A stretch of 6,026 nt of DNA from an uncultured Ruminococcus sp. GTDB lineage: Bacteria; Bacillota; Clostridia; Oscillospirales; Ruminococcaceae. Below, one piece after another: positions 1 through 6,026 of this stretch; the first letter of the stretch is position 1, and each line of letters opens with the position of its first letter. The stretch lies in the NCBI GenBank assembly GCA_946537565.1, contig CAMNFW010000140.1, positions 1-6,026 of the forward strand. Reading direction: 5' to 3'. Both the position numbers and the translations under genes were made by a program. Below the pieces are notes generated by a model. It did not search any database. It was not told where the DNA came from and saw only the letters and a program-made list of their open reading frames with translations.

Positions 1-2012
1 TCGCTGAGTGGTGCCTGTGGGACGCTCAGGACGACTGCACTAACTTCCAGAGAAATTTCTCCACCGGCAGAGTCGAGATTGAAGGCTCCGCTATCTACCA
101 TAAAACTGAGTACAGAGACAGACGCAACCACTTCGCTTTCTATACCGTTAACGATGAAATAGACGGCTTCGATACCGACCGTGATTCCTTTATAGGTCTC
201 TATAACGGCTTCGGCGATCCCCAGGCTGTTATCAACGGCAAGGCTTCAAATTCCGTTGCTGACGGCTGGTCTCCTATTGCTTCTCATTTCAAGGAGATCA
301 CTCTTGCTCCAGGTGAAAGCAAGACCCTTGTATTTATCCTCGGCTATGTCGAAAATGATGAAGACAAGAAGTTCCTTGCAGACGGTCAGACTATCAACAA
401 GGAAAAAGCTTACGCTATGATAGATAAGTACAACACTCCTGAAAAGGTTGCTGCCGGTCTGGCTGAGCTTAAGGCTGCATGGGACGAGCTTCTCGGTATA
501 TTCAATGTCGTTACTCCTGATGATAAGGTCAACCGTATGGTTAATATCTGGAATCAGTATCAGTGTATGGTTACCTTCAACCTTTCCCGTTCAGCTTCTT
601 ACTTCGAGTCCGGTATCGGCAGAGGTATGGGCTTCCGTGATTCTAACCAGGATATCCTCGGCTTCGTTCACCAGATACCCGACAGAGCAAGAGAACGTCT
701 TATCGACCTGGCTTCTACTCAGCTTGAGGACGGCGGCTGCTATCATCAGTATCAGCCCCTTACCAAGAAGGGCAACTCCGATATCGGCGGCGATTTCTCC
801 GACGATCCGCTGTGGATGATCCTTTCAGTCGGCTCTTATATCAAGGAGACCGGCGACTGGTCTATCCTCGATGAAATGGTTCCCTATGACAACGATGACT
901 CCAAGGCTAAGCCTATGCTCGATCACCTGGACGTTTCGTTCTACCATATCGTTAATAACCTGGGACCTCACGGTCTGCCGCTGGCTATGCGTGCTGACTG
1001 GAACGACTGTATCAACCTCTCCTGCTTCTCAGATAAGCCGGGCGAGAGCTTCCAGACTTATACTAACCCCAAGTTTGCTGCTGAAGGCGGTTACTCAAAG
1101 ATAGCTGAGTCAGTTATGGTTGCTGCACTGTTTACATATGCAGGCCCTGTTTACGTTGGAATCCTTGAGCATCTCGGCAAGACCGATGAGGCTGCTAAGG
1201 CTCAGGCTGAAATTGATAAGATGAAGAAGAACGTTATGGAATCTGCTTTCGACGGCGACTGGTTCATCAGAGCTTATGACGCTAACGGCGAGAAAATGGG
1301 CTCCAAGGAGTGCGAGGAAGGTAAGATCTTTATCGAACCCCAGGGCTTTGCTGTTATGTCTGAGATCGGTAAGGACGAAGGCGCTGATATCAAGACCCTC
1401 GATTCTATCGACAAGTACCTCAATACAAAGTATGGTCTCGTTCTCAATAACCCTGCTTTCACTAAGTATTATATCCAGTACGGCGAGATCTCTACTTATC
1501 CCGGCGGATATAAGGAGAACGCTGGTATCTTCACTCATAACAATGCATGGATAATCTGTGCTGAGGCTTATGTCGGAAGAGGTGATAAGGCTTTCGAGTA
1601 CTACAGCAAGATTGCTCCTGCTTTCAATGAGGATATCTCCGAGCTTCATAAGACTGAGCCTTATGTTTACGGTCAGATGATCGCAGGTAAGGACGCAAGC
1701 CGTTTCGGTGAGGGCAAAAACTCATGGCTGACTGGTACTGCTGCATGGAATATGGTCGCTATATCACAGTATATCCTCGGTGTTAAGCCGGACTTCGACG
1801 GTCTTAGCGTTGATCCTTCTATTCCTCATGAGTGGGACGGCTTCACCGCTACCCGTAAGTTCCGTGGCGCTACCTATAACATCACTGTTAAAAACCCTGA
1901 TCACGTTTGCAAGGGCGTTAAGGCTATGACTGTTGACGGCAAGGCTGTTGAAGGCAATGTTATCCCTGTTTGTGAGGGCGGCGTTCATGAGGTTGAGATC
2001 ACTCTCGGCTGA
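1..2012 (+). CDS. Cellobiose phosphorylase (GH94), 5'-truncated by the window edge
   Basis: The reading frame is open from position 3, with no start in view, to TGA at 2010-2012, giving 669 visible residues. Cellobiose phosphorylases are usually about 810 residues, so roughly 140 N-terminal residues are missing. The first visible residues, [20 protein letters not shown], are a hallmark of the family's N-terminal beta-sandwich. The (alpha/alpha)6 catalytic domain follows, with ADWNDCIN at about visible residues 331-338; the second Asp (codon 1005-1007) aligns with the general acid of GH94 enzymes. GIFTHNNAW and [10 protein letters not shown] supply the conserved His and Thr expected near the phosphate site. 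Family knowledge: the enzyme reversibly splits cellobiose with inorganic phosphate into glucose 1-phosphate and glucose in the cytoplasm, saving ATP. No signal peptide can be assessed. Lysine codons are mostly AAG and the codon choice looks biased, suggesting high expression. A related GH94 specificity (other beta-glucosyl disaccharides) is possible; cellodextrin phosphorylases are typically longer. Confidence 0.93.
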   Translation, partial: AEWCLWDAQDDCTNFQRNFSTGRVEIEGSAIYHKTEYRDRRNHFAFYTVNDEIDGFDTDRDSFIGLYNGFGDPQAVINGKASNSVADGWSPIASHFKEITLAPGESKTLVFILGYVENDEDKKFLADGQTINKEKAYAMIDKYNTPEKVAAGLAELKAAWDELLGIFNVVTPDDKVNRMVNIWNQYQCMVTFNLSRSASYFESGIGRGMGFRDSNQDILGFVHQIPDRARERLIDLASTQLEDGGCYHQYQPLTKKGNSDIGGDFSDDPLWMILSVGSYIKETGDWSILDEMVPYDNDDSKAKPMLDHLDVSFYHIVNNLGPHGLPLAMRADWNDCINLSCFSDKPGESFQTYTNPKFAAEGGYSKIAESVMVAALFTYAGPVYVGILEHLGKTDEAAKAQAEIDKMKKNVMESAFDGDWFIRAYDANGEKMGSKECEEGKIFIEPQGFAVMSEIGKDEGADIKTLDSIDKYLNTKYGLVLNNPAFTKYYIQYGEISTYPGGYKENAGIFTHNNAWIICAEAYVGRGDKAFEYYSKIAPAFNEDISELHKTEPYVYGQMIAGKDASRFGEGKNSWLTGTAAWNMVAISQYILGVKPDFDGLSVDPSIPHEWDGFTATRKFRGATYNITVKNPDHVCKGVKAMTVDGKAVEGNVIPVCEGGVHEVEITLG

Positions 2013-2082
2013 TGTGATCTAATTCGGAATGCGGAATTGATTTGCTGAACGCTGACGGTTTTGATTCTGAATATAATAATTA

Positions 2083-2112
2083 AGGACGGGCTGTAATGCT
2101 CGTCCTTTTTTA
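2083..2112 (+). terminator. Rho-independent terminator of the GH94 gene
   Basis: The arms AGGACGGGC (2083-2091) and GCTCGTCCT (2098-2106) form a 9-bp stem with one G-U pair and a 6-nt loop. A run of six T's (2106-2111) follows directly. It lies about 70 bp after the GH94 stop codon and separates that gene from the downstream transporter gene. Confidence 0.88.
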
Positions 2113-2137
2113 TTTCACGTTAAGGCAGGCTGAAATA

Positions 2138-2333
2138 AAACCGCCGCTGAAAAAAAGTAACCTGACACTGAATTACCGTCCATGACAAGTGACATGACAC
2201 AGAACTGCCATTGCTAAAATGGTTACATGAACTCAATTTGCCATCACAAAAATAGTAACCTGACACTGAATTACCGTTGCTGAAATAGTAAATTGACCCC
2301 AAACCTAATTACAGAAATAGTTGCACCATAAAG
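2138..2333. repeat. Degenerate tandem repeat, about 6 units of 32-35 bp
   Basis: Aligned by eye, units begin at about 2138, 2173, 2205, 2237, 2271 and 2304, with lengths 35, 32, 32, 34, 33 and about 30. The common pattern is roughly TTACCGTTGCTGAAATAGTA followed by ACCTGACACTGAA. The unit 1/2 and unit 4/5 junctions share an identical 24-bp stretch (2156-2179 and 2254-2277), 98 bp or three units apart; the other units are diverged. There are no spacers between units, so it is not a CRISPR array. Role unknown; it may be a minisatellite-like repeat or a decayed intergenic element. Confidence 0.8.
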
Positions 2334-2410
2334 TACCGCAGCATTTTTGGTGCTGTATGCGATCGTATGTAACTAATCACGATAAGAGTGAGCGAGTTTA
2401 CGAGCGTCAG

Positions 2411-2440
2411 CGTGAGCCAAAAAAACGTGAGTTAAAAAAA
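2411..2440. repeat. Tandem 15-bp repeat with A-tracts upstream of a promoter
   Basis: CGTGAGCCAAAAAAA (2411-2425) is followed directly by CGTGAGTTAAAAAAA (2426-2440), two copies differing at two positions. Each ends in seven A's. The pair ends 33 bp before the -35 box of the transporter promoter. It could be a DNA-bending or activator-binding element, or a chance duplication; the sequence does not decide. Confidence 0.6.
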
Positions 2441-2473
2441 TGTTAAATTCGGGTAAAATTTTGAGGTTTGCTA

Positions 2474-2502
2474 TTGACTATGGAGTGAGGAGAATTTATA
2501 AT
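2474..2502 (+). promoter_or_regulatory. Sigma-A promoter of the Na/Pi cotransporter gene
   Basis: TTGACT (2474-2479) and TATAAT (2497-2502) are separated by exactly 17 bp, a near-consensus housekeeping promoter. Transcription would begin near 2509, giving a leader of about 50 nt. No clear Pho-box direct repeats were seen next to it. Confidence 0.85.
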
Positions 2503-2508
2503 AGTGTT

Positions 2509-2528
2509 GGCAGCAGAAATTGCTGACC
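2509..2528 (+). other. Small hairpin at the start of the transporter mRNA leader
   Basis: CAGCA (2511-2515) and TGCTG (2521-2525) pair perfectly around a GAAAT loop, and flanking GG/CC could extend the stem past a bulged A. It would lie at the very 5' end of the predicted transcript, so it may stabilise the mRNA. The leader is too short for a known riboswitch class. Confidence 0.4.
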
Positions 2529-2545
2529 GCAGATTTTTGTAAAAC

Positions 2546-2550
2546 AGGAG
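2546..2550 (+). promoter_or_regulatory. Ribosome binding site of the Na/Pi cotransporter gene
   Basis: AGGAG lies 7 nt before the ATG at 2558 and fixes that ATG as the start. No other in-frame start nearby has such a site. Confidence 0.85.
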
Positions 2551-2557
2551 AAAAACT

Positions 2558-4354
2558 ATGGACGAATTTTCGATTTTCAGCGTCTTCACTATGGTGGGCG
2601 GACTTGCATTCTTCCTTTATGGTATGAACGTTATGTCAACAGGTCTGGAGAAACTCACCGGCGGAAAGCTCGAAGTTGCACTGAAAAAAATGACTTCCAC
2701 TAAGCTTATGAGTATAATACTCGGAATGGTGGTAACTATCGCTATCCAGTCATCTTCAGCAATGACCGTAATGCTGGTAGGATTTGTAAACTCAGGTATA
2801 ATGACACTGGAACAAACAATTGCAGTCTGTTTCGGTTCAAACATCGGAACAACATTTACAGCATGGATACTTTGTTTAGGTGACCTTGATGCTAAGGGCA
2901 GCTTCGCTCTTCAAATGCTTAAGCCGGAATCTTTCTCGCCGCTGGTGGCAATGGTGGGAATAATAATGGTGATGATGAGCAAAAAAGCCAAGCATAAGGA
3001 TATCGGACGGATATTTGTGGGTTTTTCGATTCTTATGACCGGTATGACACTCATGTCAGAGGCGGTTTCTCCGCTGGCAGCTGACCCCAATTTCCAGGAA
3101 AAGCTCACTGCCTTTGAAAACCCTGTGCTGGGCGTACTGGTTGGAGCCGGTTTTACCGGAATTATCCAAAGCTCTGCTGCTTCGATCGGTATACTCCAGG
3201 CTTTCTCAACCACCGGCGGTCTGACCTACGGTATGGCTCTGCCAATAATCATGGGTCTTAACATCGGAACCTGCGTTACTGCTCTGCTTTCAAGTATAGG
3301 TGTTAGCAAGGACGCAAAGCGTGTGGCTTGGATACACATTCTCATAAAGATCATTGGTACAATTGTACTGCTCCCGATAATTATCATACTGCAAAAGATA
3401 GTGAACCTGAGCATCCTCAGCCAGACAGTCGGCTATGTTGGAATTGCTGTAATGCACACGATCTTCAATATCGCTACTACTGTCATGTTCCTGCCCTTCA
3501 CAAAACAGCTGGTCAAGCTCTCACATCTGGTAGTTCGTGACGGTGCAGAGGAAGAAGAACCCGACGAAAACAAGATCACAGGTCTGGACGAGCGTTTCCT
3601 CAAAACTCCCAGCGTTGCAGTTGAAACCTGCCGCAGCGCAACTATCGACATGGCTAATCTCACAAGAGATGCTATTGTTGATGCCTTGAATCTGCTGGTA
3701 AACGGCTATGACGAAAAAGCTGCCGATAAGGTTATTGAGCTTGAAAATACCATTGACATTTACGAGGATAAGATCAACAACTATCTGACAAAGATCGCAA
3801 AAGCAAGCGTTACCGGTGCTGACAGCCGAAAAGTGGCAAAAATGATGCACAGTGTCGGCAATTTTGAGAGAATATCCGATCATGCGGTAAATCTTGTTGA
3901 ATCGGTGCAGGAGATGCACGAGAAAGGCATTACCTTCTCGCCGGAGTGCATTAACGAGATTACTGTCATTTCCGAAGCCATAACAGAGAATATCGAAAAG
4001 GCTATTGATTCTTACATCGTCAACGATCTCCAGCTTGCCCATAAGATCGAGCCGCTGGAGGAGGTTGTGGACAATCTCAGCACCGAGCTGAAAAACCGGC
4101 ATATCCGCCGTTTGCAGAATGATGAATGTACAGTTGAGCTGGGATATATCTTCCAGGACGTGCTTACAAACCTGGAGCGTATTTCCGATCACTGTTCAAA
4201 TATTGCAGGAATACTCATTGAAACTGATGAGAAAACCAATATCCATGCTTACTTCCAGGATCTCAGAGAGAACGATGAGACCTTCCGCAGGGAGTTCAAG
4301 GAGTATTCAAAAATCTATTTCTCAAAACTTGACAAGGCAGACGAGACAGGCTGA
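2558..4354 (+). CDS. Na+/phosphate cotransporter family protein with PhoU-like domain
   Basis: A complete 598-residue protein. The N-terminal half (about 1-320) is hydrophobic, with roughly eight or nine membrane segments, and contains the duplicated core of the Na/Pi cotransporter (NptA/YjbB-like) family. QSSSAM (Q64) followed by GSNIGTT (93-99) is mirrored by QSSAAS (Q204) followed by GLNIGTC (233-239). These paired QSS and NIGT motifs are thought to form the substrate and sodium sites. After an acidic linker (EEEEPDE, 331-337) comes a helical PhoU-like domain (about 350-590). It carries two repeats, NFERISDH (435-442) and NLERISDH (538-545), whose acidic residues resemble PhoU metal-binding motifs. 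The length and domain order are normal for bacterial family members. The likely role is sodium-coupled phosphate movement across the cytoplasmic membrane, with the PhoU domain possibly regulatory; whether it imports or exports phosphate cannot be read from sequence. It has its own promoter and terminator and so is apparently monocistronic. Confidence 0.93.
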   Translation: MDEFSIFSVFTMVGGLAFFLYGMNVMSTGLEKLTGGKLEVALKKMTSTKLMSIILGMVVTIAIQSSSAMTVMLVGFVNSGIMTLEQTIAVCFGSNIGTTFTAWILCLGDLDAKGSFALQMLKPESFSPLVAMVGIIMVMMSKKAKHKDIGRIFVGFSILMTGMTLMSEAVSPLAADPNFQEKLTAFENPVLGVLVGAGFTGIIQSSAASIGILQAFSTTGGLTYGMALPIIMGLNIGTCVTALLSSIGVSKDAKRVAWIHILIKIIGTIVLLPIIIILQKIVNLSILSQTVGYVGIAVMHTIFNIATTVMFLPFTKQLVKLSHLVVRDGAEEEEPDENKITGLDERFLKTPSVAVETCRSATIDMANLTRDAIVDALNLLVNGYDEKAADKVIELENTIDIYEDKINNYLTKIAKASVTGADSRKVAKMMHSVGNFERISDHAVNLVESVQEMHEKGITFSPECINEITVISEAITENIEKAIDSYIVNDLQLAHKIEPLEEVVDNLSTELKNRHIRRLQNDECTVELGYIFQDVLTNLERISDHCSNIAGILIETDEKTNIHAYFQDLRENDETFRREFKEYSKIYFSKLDKADETG

Positions 4355-4364
4355 TTTGCAGAAA

Positions 4365-4393
4365 TAAACCCCGGAACGATGCTCCGGGGTTTA
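4365..4393 (+). terminator. Stem-loop terminator after the Na/Pi cotransporter gene
   Basis: An 11-bp perfect stem (4365-4375 with 4383-4393, core CCCCGGA/TCCGGGG) encloses a 7-nt loop, starting about 10 bp after the stop codon. The A/T ends of the stem give a short T-run (4390-4392) followed by TTAATTATTA-like sequence, so the U-tract is weak. It may act together with the next hairpin. Confidence 0.75.
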
Positions 4394-4410
4394 ATTATTA
4401 TACAGCTTAA

Positions 4411-4460
4411 GAAAAAGCACCTTCAGGACGTTAAGAAAAACGTTTTGCAGGTGCTTTTTT
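4411..4460. terminator. Bidirectional terminator between convergent genes
   Basis: AAAAAGCACCT (4412-4422) pairs with AGGTGCTTTTT (4449-4459). An inner ACGTT/AACGT stem (4428-4432 with 4439-4443) caps the structure. The plus strand ends in a six-T run (4455-4460), and the A-run at 4412-4416 is a five-T run on the minus strand. It therefore fits a terminator for both the transporter gene and the minus-strand lipoprotein gene, whose stop lies about 50 bp away. Confidence 0.8.
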
Positions 4461-4510
4461 CTGATATGGTTCAGCTTTGAAAGAACTGAATAAAACAGCC
4501 GTTTATGTTT

Positions 4511-5182
4511 TTATTTTACAGTTATGGAGCCTTCGGTCAGGTGTTCAAAGGTATACTTCTGCATAGCCTTGTCACGTTCATTGTTGATGAACATATCTGT
4601 GTCCATAACATAGAAGCCGATAGGATAAACCGTACCGCTTTTAGCGTTCATGGGTATTTCAAAGTAAAGGGTAACGATATCGCCGTCCATACCGGTATTG
4701 CCGTTGAACATCTCAGTGAAGAAAACAGAGCCAAGATGATTGTCAGTAAGCTCAGCCGGCAGATTGTCACGCCAGTACATTCCGATAGCTGCTGTGGAAT
4801 AGTCAGAAGCCGAGCCTTTTTTGAACTTTATAGTATCCTCAGCCTCGTTGAGGAAGACCGGCTTAAGCTCATCAGGATAGGTTATATGCAGACCGCACAT
4901 ACTCCATTTCGCCTCTGCGTTTTCAACAGAAACAGTAACCTCCGCTGTTTCTCCGGCACCGGCAGTGACATTATTGATAGAAAGTCTCGGACCGTCATCA
5001 GCAGCCTTGACATCGTTATCAGACTTTTTCTCAGCAGTGACATAGGTTATAGGTTCAGTTGTTTCCGGACTATCCTCTTTTACGGAGTAAGTGGGATTGT
5101 CGGGGTCTTTTTTTTCGCAGCTGGTGAGTACCGGAACTGCACATAACATCGAAAGTAACAGAGCTGTTATACGTTTTATCAT
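4511..5182 (-). CDS. Putative lipoprotein with a cohesin-like domain
   Basis: A 223-residue protein starting with a lipoprotein signal peptide: MIKR, a hydrophobic stretch, then the lipobox LTSC with Cys22 as the predicted lipidation site. This predicts anchoring on the outer face of the cytoplasmic membrane. Residues 23-64 are a charged, Thr/Glu/Asp/Lys-rich linker. Residues 65-223 look like one beta-rich domain. PRLSINNVTAGAGETAEVTV, then GLHITYPDELKP, and the closing GSITVK resemble the start, the Y-D-x-L region and the end of cohesin modules, which bind dockerins in cellulosomes. This resemblance is judged by eye and is not proof of dockerin binding. Another immunoglobulin- or CBM-like beta-sandwich is possible. 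The ATG at 5182 is chosen because AAGGAG sits 5 nt upstream and the signal peptide begins there. It overlaps the upstream Clp gene by 4 bp, so translation is probably coupled. No promoter of its own is visible. Confidence 0.8.
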   Translation of the reverse strand: MIKRITALLLSMLCAVPVLTSCEKKDPDNPTYSVKEDSPETTEPITYVTAEKKSDNDVKAADDGPRLSINNVTAGAGETAEVTVSVENAEAKWSMCGLHITYPDELKPVFLNEAEDTIKFKKGSASDYSTAAIGMYWRDNLPAELTDNHLGSVFFTEMFNGNTGMDGDIVTLYFEIPMNAKSGTVYPIGFYVMDTDMFINNERDKAMQKYTFEHLTEGSITVK

Positions 5183-6026
5183 ATTTTCTCCTTTACAGCG
5201 TCAACGGTGAGATCATTGTCCTGAGCTGAAATTGAGATATGATCAATTTCAGAGGCATTTTCAATGATGATCTCAGCGATCTTATCCTCGATCTCCTGAC
5301 GGATAACACGGCGGATATCTCTTGCGCCGTAGGGTTTACCGTAGGATTTTTCAGCGATGAGATCGAGGGCAGCCTGGTCATAGCTGATCGTGATATTCTT
5401 ATCAGCCAAAGGCTCTTTCATTTCGTCTATCATAAGGGCGGCAATATTTGCAAAGTCACTCTTGGACAGCTGTTTGAACACAACTATCTCATCAATACGG
5501 CTAATAAATTCAGGGCGGAGGAATTCCTTAAGTCCCTTCATAGCCTTGTCACGGGAAATTTCAGTTTCAGTGCGGTTGAAGCCGACACCGACGCTTTTGT
5601 CAGTGGAGCCGGCATTTGAAGTCATGCAGATAATAGTATTTTCAAAGTTTACGGTTCTGCCGTGAGCATCATCAATTCTGCCCTCGTCCAGAATCTGCAT
5701 AAGGATATTCATAACATCGGGGTGAGCCTTTTCGATCTCATCTAAGAGGATTACAGAATAAGGCTTGCGGCGGACTTTTTCAGTCAGCTGACCAGCTCCA
5801 TCATAGCCCACATATCCCGGAGGCGAGCCGATCATTCTTGCAACAGAATGTTTTTCCATATATTCCGTCATATCCAGTCTTATCAGCGGCTCAACGGAAT
5901 CAAAAAGCTCCTCAGCAAGAGCCTTTACCAGCTCGGTTTTACCGACACCGGTGGGACCTACAAATATAAAGGAAGCCGGGCGGCGTTTTTTATTAAGCTG
6001 AACTCTTGTGCGCTTGATAGCCTTGG
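5179..6026 (-). CDS. Clp AAA+ unfoldase (ClpC/ClpA-like), C-terminal part
   Basis: The frame runs off the window edge on its 5' side and ends with TGA at 5181-5179, leaving 281 visible residues of a protein that is usually about 750-850. This is the second AAA+ domain and C-terminal small domain. Visible are Walker A GPTGVGKT (about 23-30), pore loop PPGYVGY (68-74), Walker B ILLDEIEKAHPDV (from 92), sensor 1 TSNAG (135-139), the Arg-finger region RPEFISRIDE (170-179) and sensor 2 YGAR (232-235). A VGF tripeptide at 147-149 (SVGVGFN) sits where ClpC/ClpA carry the loop that docks onto ClpP; ClpB disaggregases lack it. With GQLTEKVRRKPYSV this favours a ClpC/ClpA-type unfoldase feeding ClpP over ClpB. 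The N-terminal and first AAA+ domains are not in view, so the subtype is provisional. A Met at 5871 is internal, because Walker A lies upstream of it. The stop overlaps the lipoprotein start (ATGA). Confidence 0.92.
   Translation of the reverse strand, partial: KAIKRTRVQLNKKRRPASFIFVGPTGVGKTELVKALAEELFDSVEPLIRLDMTEYMEKHSVARMIGSPPGYVGYDGAGQLTEKVRRKPYSVILLDEIEKAHPDVMNILMQILDEGRIDDAHGRTVNFENTIICMTSNAGSTDKSVGVGFNRTETEISRDKAMKGLKEFLRPEFISRIDEIVVFKQLSKSDFANIAALMIDEMKEPLADKNITISYDQAALDLIAEKSYGKPYGARDIRRVIRQEIEDKIAEIIIENASEIDHISISAQDNDLTVDAVKEKI
5188..5193 (-). promoter_or_regulatory. Ribosome binding site of the lipoprotein gene, inside the Clp gene
   Basis: On the minus strand AAGGAG ends 5 nt before the lipoprotein ATG (5182-5180) and lies within the last codons of the upstream Clp gene. 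Together with the ATGA stop/start overlap it supports translational coupling. Confidence 0.8.

Larger units (their letters stand above)
2113..2473. other. Gene-free intergenic stretch with repeats
   Basis: No credible coding region exists between the GH94 terminator and the transporter promoter. The left part is filled by a degenerate 32-35 bp tandem repeat. The middle (about 2334-2410) has a small CAGCA/TGCTG inverted repeat (2339-2355) and a GC-richer patch with repeated GAGCG and GTGAG words. The right part holds a tandem 15-mer with A-tracts and an AT-rich run up to the -35 box. No tRNA, rRNA, riboswitch or transposase remnant was recognised. Confidence 0.7.

Noticed and set aside
1110..1649. 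Minus-strand open frame inside the GH94 gene
   Set aside because: Antisense to conserved GH94 motifs; its length is explained by the biased codon use of the real gene.
2120..2302. Minus-strand 60-codon open frame across the repeat array
   Set aside because: It begins at TTG with no ribosome binding site, is made of the degenerate DNA repeat, and loses its periodicity midway; most likely a by-product of the repeat.
2138..2333. CRISPR array
   Set aside because: Units are contiguous with no unique spacers, are diverged from one another, and no cas genes are nearby.
2441..2473. Pho box upstream of the phosphate transporter
   Set aside because: The stretch is AT-rich, but I could not find the regularly spaced TTAACA-like direct repeats expected of PhoP sites.
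2503..2557. Riboswitch in the transporter leader
   Set aside because: The leader is only about 50 nt, with one 5-bp hairpin and no terminator or sequestering structure; too small for a known class.
3521..4192. Minus-strand open frame of 223 codons inside the transporter gene
   Set aside because: It lies opposite the well-conserved PhoU-like region and shows no family features; a shadow frame.
4505..5146. Plus-strand open frame opposite the lipoprotein gene
   Set aside because: It is antisense to a gene with a clear signal peptide, lipobox and ribosome site; the translation has no recognisable domain and no ribosome site.

Overview
The window looks like chromosomal DNA from a fibre-degrading Clostridia member, most likely Ruminococcus or a close relative in the Oscillospiraceae. 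The evidence is a GH94 cellobiose phosphorylase-type gene, a lipoprotein with a cohesin-like domain, strong AGGAG-type ribosome binding sites, a consensus sigma-A promoter and moderate GC content. The genus is an inference from gene content and protein style; no rRNA or other marker gene is present.

Layout: (1) Positions 1-2012, plus strand: the 3' part of a GH94 cellobiose phosphorylase gene, whose N-terminus lies outside the window, followed by a rho-independent terminator (2083-2112). (2) Positions 2113-2473: a gene-free stretch. It holds about six degenerate tandem copies of a 32-35 bp repeat (2138-2333) and, nearer the next gene, a tandem 15-bp A-tract repeat (2411-2440). (3) Positions 2474-4354: a TTGACT-17-TATAAT promoter, a short leader with a small hairpin, and a complete Na+/phosphate cotransporter-family gene with a C-terminal PhoU-like domain. 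(4) Positions 4365-4460: two stem-loops between convergent genes; the second has a T-run on both strands and probably terminates from both sides. (5) Positions 4511-6026, minus strand: the C-terminal third of a Clp AAA+ unfoldase gene (ClpC/ClpA-like, with a VGF tripeptide where ClpP-docking loops lie). It overlaps by 4 bp (ATGA) a downstream gene for a small lipoprotein with a cohesin-like domain.

The genes do not form one pathway. Cellobiose phosphorylase handles intracellular cellobiose from cellulose breakdown using phosphate, and the neighbouring transporter-family protein may move phosphate. Any functional link is speculative, because each has its own transcription signals. The Clp-lipoprotein pair is clearly one transcription and translation unit and is the least ordinary gene arrangement here. 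No convincing new biological system is visible. The items most worth a second look are the cohesin-like lipoprotein coupled to a Clp unfoldase and the degenerate intergenic repeat array.
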